Assembly (NCBI GenBank): GCA_916613615.1
Contig: OU744731.1
Coordinates: 58,844,289-58,908,288, forward strand
From: Steromphala cineraria
Lineage: Eukaryota > Mollusca > Gastropoda > Trochida > Trochidae
Direction of reading: 5' to 3'
DNA length: 64,000 bases
In this document: positions 13,961-25,925 of the stretch, one piece after another
Layout: every line of letters begins with the position of its first letter
Numbering within the stretch: the stretch's first letter is position 1
Translations under genes and position numbers: made by a program
The notes under the pieces: model-generated
Databases searched by the model: none
What the model was told of the DNA's origin: nothing
The model's input: only the letters and a program-made list of their open reading frames with translations

Positions 13961-14098
13961 TCATAATAATCCGAGTCCATAATAACCACTGCCCCTCCTT
14001 TGTCTGTTTCTTTGATTATGATATTGCTATTATTTTTTAGTTCTTCTATGGAGGAACAAAGGAGGGGCAGTGGTTATTATGGACTCGGATTATTATGA
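13961..14098. repeat. Perfect 43-bp inverted repeat at the PLE 5' junction
   Basis: Arm 13961-14003 is the exact reverse complement of 14056-14098, with a 52-bp loop. Both arms encode the KGGAVVIMDSDYY segment of the PLE protein, one on each strand. The minus-strand reading of the loop continues the protein upstream (EELKNNSNIIIKETD). The 5' end of the main copy is thus joined head-to-head to an inverted fragment of itself, as expected of PLE insertion by template jumping or snapback priming. Confidence 0.85.
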
Positions 14099-15515
14099 GT
14101 CAAAAATAATGGAACTACTACAGGACCCAATTTCTTACAAAACCCTTCCTAAAAACATTGATCAGAAAATTATATCAAATCTCAACAAATTGATAAACAA
14201 ACATGAGGACAATCTCACAAAGGATGAGGTTGATTACATTTTAAACTTTGAGTTCAAAACAAGTAATTTTTAGGGCCTCCCTAAAATCCACAAATCTGAT
14301 ATAGTAAAAACACAAATAAATCTACAAAACTCAGAATATATTCAAATTCTCAGACCCCCTGATCTTAAATTTCGACCAATAGTAGCTGGGCCAGCCTGTC
14401 CGACCCACAGGTTGAGCAACATAATTGATATCATTCTACAACCCTTTCTTACAAATATCAAAAGTTATGTAAGAGATGATTTAGACTTTCTCAATTACAT
14501 TCCTGACCAAACGCCGGATGATACTCAATTAGTCAGTTTCGATGTAACATCCCTATATAGCAATATCCCGCACGAACTAGGAATGGAAGCTCTTGAATAT
14601 TGGATAGACAAACACCCTGAAAATTTAAACAATAGATTTGACAAATCTTTCATTATTGAGTCAGCCAAATTCATTTTAGAAAACAACACCTTTCAGTTTA
14701 ATGATATCCCTTTTGTGCAGATATAAGGGACAGCCATGGGAACGAAATTTGCACCTGTGTATGCAAACCTGGTCTTAGGATACCTTGAAGAAAAACTTTA
14801 TGTACAACTGAGAAACAAGTATGGGGATGAATTTACAGATGATTTCATTTTAAAATGGAAACGATACCTGGATGATTGTTTTCTTTTATGGCAAACATCT
14901 AAGGGAGATATTTTGGATATTTTTAATCTATTGCAGAATATGCATCCAAATATCAAATTTACAATTGAAACAAATCACAAGGAACTTCCATTTTTAGATA
15001 TCCTTATCAAAAAGGAAGGCACAAAACTCTTTACTGACATTTATCATAAACCTACAGACACAAAACTTTATCTTCATTTCAAGAGTGCTCATGAAAAACA
15101 TGTAAAAACAAATCTCCCCTATTGCCTAGCACGGCGCATATGTACCATAATAAAGGATGGTGAGTTACGACAAAAAAGGTTGGAAGAACTTAAAGACTCC
15201 CTGTTAAAACGGGCTTTCCCTTCAAATATGATAGACAAGGGTATTGAAAAAGCAACCAACCACACCATTATAGAATTGAGAAAATCAAAAGAAAAGGTGG
15301 TACCAAAACGTGCAATAACATTTGTCAGTACCCATAATCCAAATAACCCCAATATGTTCCCTCTAATTAAGGATAACTTAAACCTTCTAAACCAAGATAA
15401 AAAGCTGAAAGCAATGCTTGAAAAAACCCTTATCATAAAAAGCAAACGGCAGCCAAATAACCTTAAAAAGGTTTTAACTGGAGCAAAATTCAGCACTAAC
15501 AACACTGAGTATTAA
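14056..15515 (+). pseudogene. Penelope-like element reverse transcriptase, truncated, two in-frame stops
   Basis: One reading frame runs through the whole interval and encodes a PLE-type reverse transcriptase. In order, it shows the KGGAVVIMD motif at the start, GLPKIHK (about 14274), RPIVAGPACPTHR (about 14375), motif A FDVTSLYSNIP with the metal-binding Asp (about 14539), motif B GTAMGTKFAPVYANL (about 14729), motif C YLDD (about 14866) and LPFLDILI (about 14986). Two stops interrupt it: TAG at 14271-14273, where the family has Tyr, and TAA at 14724-14726, where the family has Lys before GTAMG. The frame ends at TAA 15513-15515, before any GIY-YIG endonuclease domain, and the N-terminus is missing. 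The rest of the frame is intact, so decay is recent. It cannot make full-length enzyme unless the stops are read through. Confidence 0.9.
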
Positions 15516-15557
15516 AGAAGATTGATCCAGTCCGAACCATCTGATGTTTACTCTTTC
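15005..15557 (+). repeat. 3' end of the PLE (partner of the pseudo-LTR)
   Basis: This is the downstream copy of the direct repeat described at 13393-13945. It includes the last coding part, the stop codon and about 42 bp of tail ending in ACTCTTTC. Both copies then run into AT-rich or TA-repeat sequence, though the exact flanks differ. Confidence 0.85.
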
Positions 15558-15601
15558 GTATATACAACCTTTCTTCACGTGAGAAACCAACTCTCCTTAT
15601 T

Positions 15602-15605
<4 letters not shown>

Positions 15606-15632
<27 letters not shown>
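15606..15632. repeat. (AT)n microsatellite
   Basis: A run of AT dinucleotides sits between the PLE 3' end and the following MITE. The TA target duplication of that MITE lies at its edge. Confidence 0.9.
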
Positions 15633-15633
<1 letters not shown>

Positions 15634-15636
<3 letters not shown>

Positions 15637-16209
15637 TCTGGCGCAGAAGAAACGATACCATATAAAATGCATGATAGGTTAATCTACAATTGATAGTTAC
15701 GGCTGAAACAGGGTTAATTCATCTATTCAAGAGCTAACTGAACTTAGTTTGTAATTTCAGAGCTATATCTGTTAACGCTTTTGAAATACAAGCCTTTAAA
15801 AATACGCTGTAGAAAAATCTCCTTAACTAGACGGAATAGGATAGTGAAAATGGCCCTTTTTCTTGTTTTTAAACCAAGTTACAGGCAAAATGCGTGAACA
15901 AATTAATTTCTACAAGGGTTATTTATATTGATAACATCTTAGATTTTATAGATTTTTAAATTTCATAAATATTTTATTCCAATTCCAAAGATTATGACTA
16001 CAAATAACATCGAAAAAGCTGTTTTCTGACCCCTCGTGTATTTGAACAGTCATACAATTATAAGTATTATACGTTGATGTTTGAAATTGTGAGTACTTCT
16101 TCACAACTGATGTGCCTATCACAGGGGTTCGTAGTCGCATTTCATTTACAACAGAATTTTGTTTTGTACTCTTTTGAAAAGTTGGTATCGTTTCCTTTGC
16201 CCCTGAGTG
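15634..16209. mobile_element. 576-bp MITE with 27-bp TIRs and TA target site
   Basis: Left end CACTCTGGCGCAGAAGAAAC... (15634-15660) and right end (16183-16209) are inverted repeats that both end in AACGATACCA at their inner side, with about five mismatches. TA dinucleotides flank both sides (15632-15633 and 16210-16211). This fits a non-autonomous Tc1/mariner-type element, judged from TA plus TIR only. Short frames inside show no transposase motif. Confidence 0.75.
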
Positions 16210-19200
16210 TATATATCAAGGAACATATAAGCCCTGTTTCCTTTAGTCAAGACAGATTGCATAAATGGCATACAGTAGTGGGAAATGGTGGTAATAAATA
16301 GACCGTTTATATATATCAAGGAAAGACAGCAGGCGTCTCACATCGGCTAAATAACACTTTTCTATCATTTTTCCTGTAAACCACTTATAATGACATTTCT
16401 GTGCATTTATTGCCATTGATGTTTTCATTTAATATCTTATTTATACAACAGTACGTGCGATATGTATCTGTGGCAAATATTTAAAATTCATACTAGAACT
16501 TTTGTTTTCAATATTAGTGATCAGATTAGCAACTAATTTGACGTAAATACGCAGCATGAAATGAGCATATCAATATTTAATCATCTATTATCTCCTTCCG
16601 TGGCATAATCGATTAGGACAAAATCTGCAAATTAACATATGGTTTAAGACTTGCTTCCTTAAGCAGGAAAGAGAATCAAAGGTGTGCATCAATTTTGTGG
16701 AATTTGGTGCCAAGGAAACTTTTTGCAAGCTGTTTTATATGTATCCAAATATCTTGAATGCATTGAGGTTCAAGGTAGAACATTGAGCTAAAAAGAAATC
16801 CAAAATGGTTTTATTGCTATTCATCGCAGTGAAACCTGCAATGTTGTGGTGAAACAGATCACTTTAACAAAACCAGCTGATGGATTTAGGTATGGTTTCC
16901 AGGACAGATCATCCTGAGAAAAGTTTGCAAAGATGCATTGTCGACAAAATGCCCATTTACTGCAGCTAATATAGAATTGGCAGCAAGATATAAGTTATCA
17001 AACAATGGAAATGTGTCCCTTACACAGAATGTTTTCTTTTGATGAAACAATTATCCTTGCGATCCATTATATATTGACATCCATTTACGTCCATGTGATA
17101 CCTGGTTCAATACTGCAGACAAAACTGTTGATATAAACTGAATGCATTATTAGATACCTATAAACAAGGCTTAGTCCTACTCTGTTAATGCCAATCGTTG
17201 AACAAGTATGTTATTTAGATAATACGGCCAGTTCTCTTGAGCAGTAAGACAATAATGTAACTTATATATGCAGGACCTGAACTGTAAATATTCATGCCAA
17301 TATCTAACATGCATTTATTCATATTACTCCGAGGCGTATCCCAATGAATGTCATAGATATATTTACAACATTCGTTGTCCATTTGAATTATAATAGAATG
17401 ATAACAAAAATGTAATATGATAACATTTTTACGTAACGAGTGTAAAGTTCTAGCAACAAACATACGAAAGTGAAGTCATGACAAATTCTATTCACGAGTT
17501 GGTTAGAAATATTCATATTGCCATTTATAAAGTATATTATGTCATATTCAACCCTAACTATCAATATTTATAAAAACAAACTTTGCGGACAGTGGCAACA
17601 TTAGAGAATGATTGATTGATGTCGTTGACATAGATTACTGAATTGTTGATAGGACCAGCTAGCCAATGAACGGTAGCTTCACGGTGGCATGTTTAGATTG
17701 TCAGCTTGTCCCGTTTGCATGAGATTGTATCATACATGTGTGAAACCACCGTATTGTTATATAATAAGTCATCTTACCACGGTGAGTAATAAATCAAGGT
17801 GCCTACATTATTACCCTTCCGAGCGCTGAGTGCGACCATATATGTCCTGTTTTTAGGTACCCATTTCAATAGTTGGATGGACTGAGTAAATTGTGAATGA
17901 AGTGCCTAGCACACAACAATCTGATCATCGACACGATAACCACTATATATATATTCCCCTTAAATATACAATTATATTATATTTCATTTACTTATTACGT
18001 TGTCCTTCATCCCAATGATTAAAATTGATAAATTAGACCTAATTTCTACTTTGTAGTCAAAATTAAATGAAGCTAAATGTAATGTAGTTTGAATAAATAT
18101 GTTTTATGTGGCATTGCATATTGTCATCAGTAAATACTGTACTAGTATCTTTGAATCTTGAGAATAATTCTTTGGAAAGGGACCAAAAACAAGCGAAAAA
18201 TAGGTGCAATGTAAATACCATAAAGGAAATCTAACCACAGATAAATGTTGAAATCCTGTCTGGTGGTTCTCCAAAATAGCACATAATGATAATGTGCCTC
18301 TAACTGGAATATGAAGTTTGTCAAATCATACCAATTACTCAGGGGGAATTGCCAATCATTTTTTGACAGACACAATATGCTAAATTCGAACAAATGTTGT
18401 AGGGCATCTTAACTACACTTGAATGACAACAAGTGTTTGAGGTGAAGTAATTGAATCAGTTAAGATTATCAGTAATTATCATAACCATCCTCTTTTGTTG
18501 AGGCAAACATAAAAATCCTTATTAAAGTCAATGTTGTGTAAATGATTTTATAACGGTTTATGAATTTGTGTCAATTGTCTATATTGGTATTATAAATATT
18601 GGTTGCTCTTTAAAGGGGCAGTAGCACGTTTTTAGGGGGAATATAAGGTGATGTCAGAAAAATTAAAATAAATGGTTCCAATTGAAAAACAATGTATTTA
18701 AGCTAAAGGAAACAGTTATAATTCAAGTACATAACGTCAAGTTTAGCCATGCGATTCCTTTTTCTTACACAAAATGAATTAAAGGTGTTCACAAAAAATG
18801 GCCGTTAATGTGAATCTTCATACTTTGTCCTCTGACTATGGATGATTGGCTTGTGTAATGAGACTGTCAAAATAATACATTTAGCATAAACTTACAATTA
18901 TAAGTGAACATCTAAAATATAAAATTATCAAAAAAAAGTGCCCCTTTAAAAATAGCCGTCAGTTACACATCTTGAGCCTCCTGTATATGTATAGAAGCAT
19001 GATATTATGCCTTAACCTATTATATTATTACCAACTATTAACAAATTATAATGAAGAGTGTTTTCTAGAATCTAGTTCATATTTTATCAAAATTGCAAAA
19101 TACCAAAATACACGTACGTTAATGACTAAATATAATAACATTGATTATCATCAATAATTTTTTAAACACAAAACTCATCATGCTACGCCTTGACATTATG

Positions 19201-20067
19201 TAAAACAAAGAAATATTTAACATAAAAATGTGTTGTTTATATCTTTTTCGACATAATGAAAGTATATTTTTCTTATATTATAACAAATATCATACATCAA
19301 CATGTACTGTTAATTTCAAGCATAAACATGACTAAACTAATGTTTAAAACAACTAGGCAAACAATGTGTATGTTTATATTTGTATTTTTAACCTCAATAC
19401 ATGTTTCTCAGTTTGTGAAATTCATGATTTGGTATAAGGATGTTAATTCAAGTCTCTTAATTGAAACTGGATTTAAATGAAGCTAGACTTGTGATTTTGG
19501 TAAAACATTGTATCTTTGAGGGACATGTTTGGATTCAAACAATCATTTGTATCAGCTGATCCCTTATCCCTTAAAATCTATAGTTTAAAACAGCTTTCTA
19601 TACGATGAAGAGTTCTATTAGATATTATTATGTTTGACTAGGAACAGTTTAAGTTTAATACCTTAAGTTTGATCGATGGCTTTCAACTATCAAGGAATAA
19701 CATCAATTGCAATTCATAGATATCCATGTGTAAATGTAAATCTCATAAAATGGGGATATTTTTGCTTTCGCTAGAAATCATTTATTTAATGGATGTAACA
19801 TGTGAAATATTGCAAAAAATTATCAAGTTTCTGTTTTCATTTTCTATGATCAATTCACCACAACCGACCCAGATGATAAGGATTGATTTGAAACATGCAA
19901 TTTAATCATCAGTAATCCATTTTTGTTGCTAATTAGTTTGATCAAAATCTACACATTTTGATGTTGAAACTTTTTTTCAAAACAGAATGCAATGTGAAAT
20001 TTATCTGAGCGAGAAAGTTAGTTATTTGTTGTGAATAAAGCAACTTCTTGATAGTCATCTACACATA
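16210..20067 (+). repeat. Segmental duplication copy A, second part
   Basis: Collinear with copy B 47325-52945 after removal of B's insertions. Examples: 16360 matches 48517, 17738 matches 49893, 18170 matches 51128 and 19510 matches 52490. No recognisable gene. It ends in a junction sequence (GCTAATTAGTTTGATCAAAA at about 19930) that is also found at 35657, which marks the unit boundary. The giant TIR insertion begins at 20068. Confidence 0.8.
18614..18945. mobile_element. 332-bp TTAA-flanked MITE (piggyBac-like target)
   Basis: It begins AGGGGCAGTAGCACGTTTTT and ends TGCCCCT, with TTAA on both sides (18610-18613 and 18946-18949). The homologous place in copy B (about 51455-51475, TTCTTAAAAGGGCTGCC) lacks it, so it inserted after the duplication. 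Its interior is the reverse complement, with divergence, of the element at 31892-32245. TTAA duplication is typical of piggyBac-type transposition; no transposase is present. Confidence 0.75.
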
Positions 20068-20096
20068 CAGACCCTTGCAGAATTAGTTACCTGAAA

Positions 20097-20288
20097 ACCG
20101 CGGTCTGACTGCATTCTGATCGCGGTCAACCGCGGTCTGACTGCAATCTGATCGCGGTCAACCGCGTTCTGACTGCAATCTGATCGCGGTCAACCGCGTT
20201 CTGATTGCATTCTGATCGCGGTCAACTGCATTCAGATTGCAGTCTGATCGCGATCAACCGGGATCAGATTGCAGTCAAACCGCGGTCG
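20097..20288. repeat. Left subterminal array: six 32-bp CpG-rich units
   Basis: Units start at 20097, 20129, 20161, 20193, 20225 and 20257, exactly 32 bp apart. A typical unit starts ACCGCGGTCTGACTGCAATC and ends TGATCGCGGTCA. The units contain self-complementary blocks (ACCGCGGT, GATCGCGGTC against GACCGCG) and about four CpGs each, in otherwise CpG-poor DNA. The last unit is the most diverged. The array starts 29 bp from the element tip. Confidence 0.9.
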
Positions 20289-22108
20289 ATCCGATCAGGG
20301 GTTGAGAGTGATTGTAGACATTGTTTGCATGTCGGCAGTGGTGATCGTAAAAAAAAGTAATTATTTTTTTTATTTTATAAGTTTAACAAAGTATGACATA
20401 ATAAACAGACAGATCGGCAGTATAGCAGAATTTTAATCCTAATAGATTGTGAAACTCAATTCTGCCGTATTTGGTCCAAATTGATTTTACTACCTGATTT
20501 GTTATTTGATATTCAAACTTTAACAACGCATACTATTTCAATGTATTCATTAGTTCAGATACTTAATGCATACCTTCTACATTGTCGTCCACATAGTCAA
20601 GAGTCAGAACGAAACGTGGCATAACGTTAGTATCATCTCAAACAGAATTAACATGCAAGTTTGTCAAGCCACAATCATACCGTTTATAACGTTTACATAC
20701 GTATAACGATTGCTTGCACTGCTTAAATATTGAAATAATATCCTCTAACATAAAATGTAATTTGAATGTACCTTTCTACGACTTTTTGTAGCGTTTGTGT
20801 GAAGTTATGAACACCGTTAGCTCATCATTACTTGTATTCCTCTTTTATACAGGAGAGATATTCACTTTATGGTGTTATGAAAGCCTTATTTATCGTTACG
20901 ACTTCTCTGTAGTTGGTGGGTGTTGAAGTTATAAGACGGCCGAATGAAATCGTGAAATTCCCCATGCCAATACGTGTAATAATGTCATACACAATTTGAT
21001 GTAATTATAAAAAGAATTTAGGAAAAAATACGAAGGAGGAATATTTACTGACTATGAATTTCTCGGTTCTTGGACATCACTGGGTAATTTAGACAGGACA
21101 CAATGGTAGAAAGTGGTATTATTGGTATATGACTCTGTCATTTTCAAATATCCTTTTCAAAACTGTACATTGTAATTCTTTGTGTGCTAAACCTTTTTTT
21201 ATACTTTTGGAGGAAATAAAGATTACTTATCAATTATCGTGAAAAGTTCACATGCCGGTTTGGTAAGACATAACAAATGACGCGGTACAACTAAAAGCAG
21301 TAATGATATAAATAGTTTTCATCAAATAAAATCAAATGGTCTATTCTCAAGGTATTACTAAAATAGAACAAGAACACATTACAGTTGCAGAATTGATTAT
21401 CTGTGATAAGTTTTGCCGATATAGTTGCATTAATTTATATGCGATTTGAGTATTTAATCATGCCTTTAATAAGAAGAGACAACCTCTATGTAGATTTTGT
21501 AATTTTGTCATGTTTATATGTCAATATTACAGTGTTTATTGTTCACGGGTAAATGTGCAATTTTATAAAACAGCTGAAAGAAACAGTCAGGGAAAAGTTT
21601 ATGAATACATTTTTATGTACAACAGCGACTTCTGACCGATGGTGTCCTGTTCATTTCATTTAACTTCATTCAAGGATAGTTGAACTGGATTTGGAGAACT
21701 CATGTCGTTCACTGTATGGTTGGGGGATTACCCCTATTATCTTCTATATTGTGTATTGCTTTGCTTACATACCTGTTACAAAGGCCGCCGCCATTAACTC
21801 GTTAATTGACCCTTGACCCGCTTCACTACTCAATATCTCGCTGTTCTACCATCTGGCTCCAAGAGGCAAAATAAAACAAAAGAAGACTTCCAGTCGTGTA
21901 AAGGGCCATAAAGTACCCATTGTTTCACAAAGATTTAAAAGGAATCGAAGTATGATATGTTTCAACGTGTGATGTGTCATTTTGCTGCACAGATTGAATT
22001 GGGGGGAGGGGGGGGGGGGGGAGGGAGAGGAGAACACATACTGTAAAACATCTATTATTCATTGTCGCCTATAGCTCGGCTGTACAATCTGAACGCACAT
22101 ACAACTGT
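20289..22108. other. Unassigned interior of the giant element, left
   Basis: No gene, motif or known repeat recognised, and all open frames are short. A long G-rich run lies at 22001-22030, potentially able to form a G-quadruplex. It stops just before the (GAA)n tail of the LINE. Confidence 0.4.
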
Positions 22109-22847
22109 AGAAGAAGAAGAAGAAGAAGAAGAAGAAGAAATGTATTTTATTAAAGTGTCACACTGCATACAAGCAACATACAATCACATATATAGTATAT
22201 ATCACAACAAGTAAAATGTATGCTGTCCGGCCAGTAATGGCCCATGAGACACTAATTCTCTAAAAACGCTTCCGCGTTAAAATATATATTAAAATAAGTT
22301 AAGATATGTTTCATATGCTTAAATATTAATAAATGGCTTATAAAAATGACATACGCCGTAAATACATTTTTTGGAGAAGTGCGGCAAGTGGATTGTGATA
22401 CTCTTGATTTTGCATTAAATATATTAGTTGGGCTACTGGTGATAACCAGAGGAATGAGGGGTCTGAAACAGATACAGTATGCCATAGCTCATACCTTAAA
22501 TCTGAATATAAGTTACAACAGACTAGAAAGTGAACTTCGTCCTCTACACTGTGGTTATTACAAAATTCACATACGTTCTTCTAAAGGAATTACAGGGCGA
22601 GAAAATCTGCCTAATTCTATTTGTAACGGTAAAGTGCCACTGCGAAATTTATTAAAGATAGGGGAGACCAGGGCAAAGCGCGCCCCCTAACATATAAGTG
22701 CGTCTAGTGGGCACCCCGACATGTGCAGAATGCGGCTTGAACCATATATCTAATACTTGTCACCTAGACTGTTACATGGCACATGCTTTTTTAATCTACC
22801 ATTTCGGAATAAGGATATATTAACGTAAATGTATTTTGACTAAGGGG

Positions 22848-22910
22848 GCGCGCTTTGCCCTGTAGTTTGGGGCAAAGTGCCCAATCCCCTGGGCGCTTTG
22901 CCCCATGTGA
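22848..22910. repeat. Internal inverted copies of the GGGCAAAGCGC motif
   Basis: GGGGGCGCGCTTTGCCCT at about 22849 is the inverse of the element's left end. It is followed by GGGGCAAAGTGCCC and GGGCGCTTTGCCCC. A further pair lies at 23549-23583. The first about 230 bp of the element thus forms its own small TIR unit, which suggests either a nested MITE of the same family or internal subterminal repeats. Confidence 0.65.
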
Positions 22911-23604
22911 AAAACAACAACGAATGTTATAGATATTACACACCTATAATCAGCCTATACTAATCAAAAGCTATCATCTTGATAATGCAAGGCAACTATC
23001 GAACTCATATGAAGGATATAATTAACATTAAAGTTGGCAATATATGCAAGGGTGCTCAAAATGTTCCTTAACATGTCATGGACCTACATGTTCAACATTC
23101 TTAATGACCAAATATCAGTATGGTTGGTGGATGTACATTTCTTTTAACTACGAAAGTGTTTATAATTTAGGTCATTGACTATCAAAACCAGTAAGAAGTA
23201 AAAGAAAATAAGAATTAAATTGTGGATATGGACGAATTAAAGAATTTACAACATTTATTTTGTGTCGAACTTGCCATAACGGCATAAAATTGCTGATCTT
23301 TTATGGTTGAACAGTAATATACAATAAATTATATTTTCGTGATTTAAAAAACAACATAAACTGTTACTTGTTGTCATTCTTTAACAAAACTAAGCCCTTA
23401 AAGTTAAAAGGTTTATTTTATTTTTATAGAATACAGGAGAATGCTGATATTAAAATGACAATTCTGCTTTACATTATTTGCTTAAGAAATGTAAAATAAT
23501 AACTTTTACACCAATATGTTAACCAAAAAGATGTATTCCATAACACATGGGGCAAAGCGCTCCCCCCGGCACGTTTTGCCCCATCCAGGGCAACATTCGT
23601 TGTG

Positions 23605-24561
23605 GGCATGTTCTCTATTCGCCTACATCCCGTTTCGCCTACAGTCTTAAAACAACATGTTATGGTCCGTTGACCACTAGTTAAGCTAACCTCTCCCCTT
23701 TGTATTGAACATGGACTCGCCCAGTAGATAGAGAAAAGACTGTTTTTGCCGAGTATAATTTATTTTAATTTCAGATAGAAAAAAAGACTGTTTTTGCCGA
23801 GTATATTTTATTTTCATTTTATTCTCACATTTCATTGTCTGTACTGCCGTACATTTTTTAGATCTCTCACATTTCAAATCATTTATACATAACTAATTAC
23901 ATGATATATACAACATTGCATTGTACACATAGCACAGTTCACACATTTTGTCTATCTCAGTTCAACTTGATGAGGTGCCCAGCCGCATCGAGGAACTGCA
24001 GGGGTTACTTGGGGTGTCCATGTAGTCGTTCCAGACGGCTGTCCAAATTCCGGTAGATCCTCGATCTTGGACGGACTGCTGCTCCATGTTCAATCTGTCT
24101 CCGTGTCAGTAATGAATTCGTAAATGTTCGGGTGGTGTTTTCTCACAAGCTTATTTAATCCATTGTGGAATCCCTCCAAATGATTGTTGGTTCTGGATCC
24201 GATGTTGGTATGTTGGTTCCATAGACGCGGAGGGAATCTTGCGTCGTACTCTACCCATGTCAACTCTGAGAAGTTGGTATACAATGACCAATTAAAATTA
24301 CTTGAATGCACTAATCTGTAAACTCCTAACTAACAGAGATCATTAGGCTTGGGTAGGCTTAACACAAGTTTTTACTTGAAATTACCGGTAAATGCACACT
24401 AATCTGTCAAACCCTCCAACCAACAGAGATCAATAGGCTTTGGTGGGACAGGCTCATTATAGGAGTAGGGGTGTGTTTTCTTAGCCTAACGAGCAACCTT
24501 GTTTTTTGTATGCGAATCGGGATGTAGGCGAATCTGGATGTAGGCGAATAGAGAACAAACC
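23605..24561. mobile_element. 957-bp MULE-type element nested in the TA element
   Basis: Both ends carry TGTTCTCTATTCGCCTAC in inverted orientation (left about 23609, right about 24557). The right end has extra direct copies of the ATGTAGGCGAAT motif. TCGTTGTG is duplicated immediately outside (23597-23604 and 24562-24569), an 8-bp target duplication compatible with Mutator-like elements. The interior carries a fragment of MULE-type transposase on the minus strand. Confidence 0.8.
24090..24311 (-). pseudogene. MULE-type transposase C-terminal fragment
   Basis: The 73-residue frame contains FPPRLWNQH, SRTNNHLEGFHNGLNKL and HHPNIYEFI. This string of motifs is characteristic of the region after the MULE transposase domain in many animal FLYWCH/MULE proteins (RTNN.EGWHNRLN...HPNI). 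The catalytic DDE residues and N-terminus are absent. It lies within TIRs and an 8-bp duplication, so it is the coding remnant of that element. No upstream exon found. Confidence 0.7.
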
Positions 24562-25724
24562 TCGTTGTGTACATCACAGAAAATCATTAAAGCAAGTAAT
24601 TACAAATTTCATTATTCAATGAATTAATGATACCAATTCATGTTACATGTGCACGAGAATTTAAAGTTCCGTTGTGCATTTTAATGAAATATTTGAATTT
24701 GAGACATATCCGTTCCTTATAGTCAAATCGCGTTTTTTCGAATAGTTGAAATTCTGTGTCCACAACTCAGGCAAATGATTCCAGCGTTGATGACAACGCT
24801 TCATTACGGTTACTTTCATTCGTTTGTAATGACAATTTTCTCCATTTGTCGATAGTTTTGAAGAAATAACCCGAGGTCACTTTGCTCCGGGGGCGCGCTT
24901 TGCCCTGATTTCCCCTACTGCGTTGAGACCTGTTGGGTTAAGTAGTAAGATATGTTTCCGCCGATAATGTGTTCTTAAAAAAACGATAAGTGCGACGTTT
25001 ATTGCCGTTAATTAGCCTTCTATCATTCCAAAGATTGTCAAGCCAATAATTAAAATCCAATGACAACAAAAAAGATTTTGCAGTAATAAAATCCTGAGAA
25101 GATATGTCATAAAGGTTTGGAATAGGTAACTGTAATGAATTAAACAATGTTGCTGTGTTGTTATACCATGATTTTTTAAATGTAACAGACCATTTGCTAA
25201 TGACATTGGGTATTAAACTGGGTGTTGCTGAATGCAACTTACGCCAAAACCGTAAAATGTCAATTTTGTGCTTTGTGAATGGTGAAGTCCAACCCATATC
25301 CCCTCTAACTGCTAGGTTTGGGGTCTTATTACAAACACCAGGAAAAAATCTACAGGCACGATTTTGAACAGCATTTATACAACTGAATTCCTTAGTGCCC
25401 CAAATTGCTGAACCATAATACAATAAGGGCTGGACCAAATTATCATAAAGTGTATTAAAAACACTGTAATCAAAACCACGAACAGATTTAAATTTACATA
25501 TCACAACACCAAATGCACGACTAGCAGACTTCGCAATTTCTTTGGCAGTGTAATGTAAATCTAAATGTTCCTGGAGCCAAACACCGAGATATTCATAAGC
25601 ATGTGTATAACAAATGGTTGTGCTGCCAATACTAAATACAAACTCAGATTGTTTGAAAGAAGCAGGACGATAATGAACAATTTTAGTTTTACTAGATACA
25701 AAGTCGGAAACATCAAAGTCCTAT

Positions 25725-25925
25725 TCAGTGATCAAAGCGGTATATCACATAATCATTTTATATCAAAGCCGGTGAAAGGATTGTTGGTACTTATTGTCTG
25801 ATATTGTTAGCAATTTGAACTCATGAGGAATACACATTCCTAGTTACTGATGAAAGTGGTATATCACATGATTATTATGTTAACGCCGGTGACCAGTTTG
25901 TCGGTATGTATTGAGTGATTCTGTT
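25725..25925 (+). repeat. Two diverged ~75-bp direct repeats
   Basis: AAGCGGTATATCACAT...GCCGGTGA...TCGGTA-type sequence at 25732-25795 recurs at 25854-25920, about 122 bp apart. The first copy abuts the 5'-truncation point of the LINE. Confidence 0.5.

Larger units (their letters stand above)
22661..24915. mobile_element. 2,255-bp TIR element with TA target, inserted in the LINE
   Basis: Left end GGGGAGACCAGGGCAAAGCG (22661 on) and right end (to 24915) are inverted repeats of about 27 bp, with two or three mismatches, extending into CGCCCCC. TA flanks both sides (22659-22660 and 24916-24917). Removing the segment and one TA restores the LINE reading frame. The interior has further GGGCAAAGCGC-type repeats in both orientations at 22848-22910 and 23545-23583. 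No transposase of its own is seen. A MULE-type element is nested inside it. Confidence 0.85.
22109..25732 (-). pseudogene. 5'-truncated non-LTR retrotransposon (LINE), split by a DNA element
   Basis: Read on the minus strand, it starts mid-ORF after the catalytic reverse transcriptase motifs. It shows the conserved post-palm segment YEYLGVWLQEHLD, then LYDNLVQPLLYYGSAIWG, then NGNKRRTYRFFKN (to about 24938). The frame resumes past the 22661-24915 insertion as FRSGTLPLQIELGRF and then a zinc-knuckle CEFC...EDEVHF...CC (about 22571-22515) of the zf-RVT type found at LINE ORF2 C-termini. An in-frame TAA at about 24938 and a one-base shift just before the zinc knuckle show it is dead. The 3' UTR ends with AATAAA-like sequence and a (TTC)n tail (GAA run 22109-22140 on +). 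The paralogue at 28785-29400 carries the same joined order, which proves the split. Confidence 0.85.

Noticed and set aside
20097..20288. CRISPR-like array
   Set aside because: Units abut with no unique spacers, the setting is eukaryotic, and the array is mirrored at the other end of a TIR element; it is a minisatellite-type subterminal repeat.
22001..22030. G-run as telomere or origin
   Set aside because: A simple homopurine run with no telomeric unit; at most a G-quadruplex candidate.
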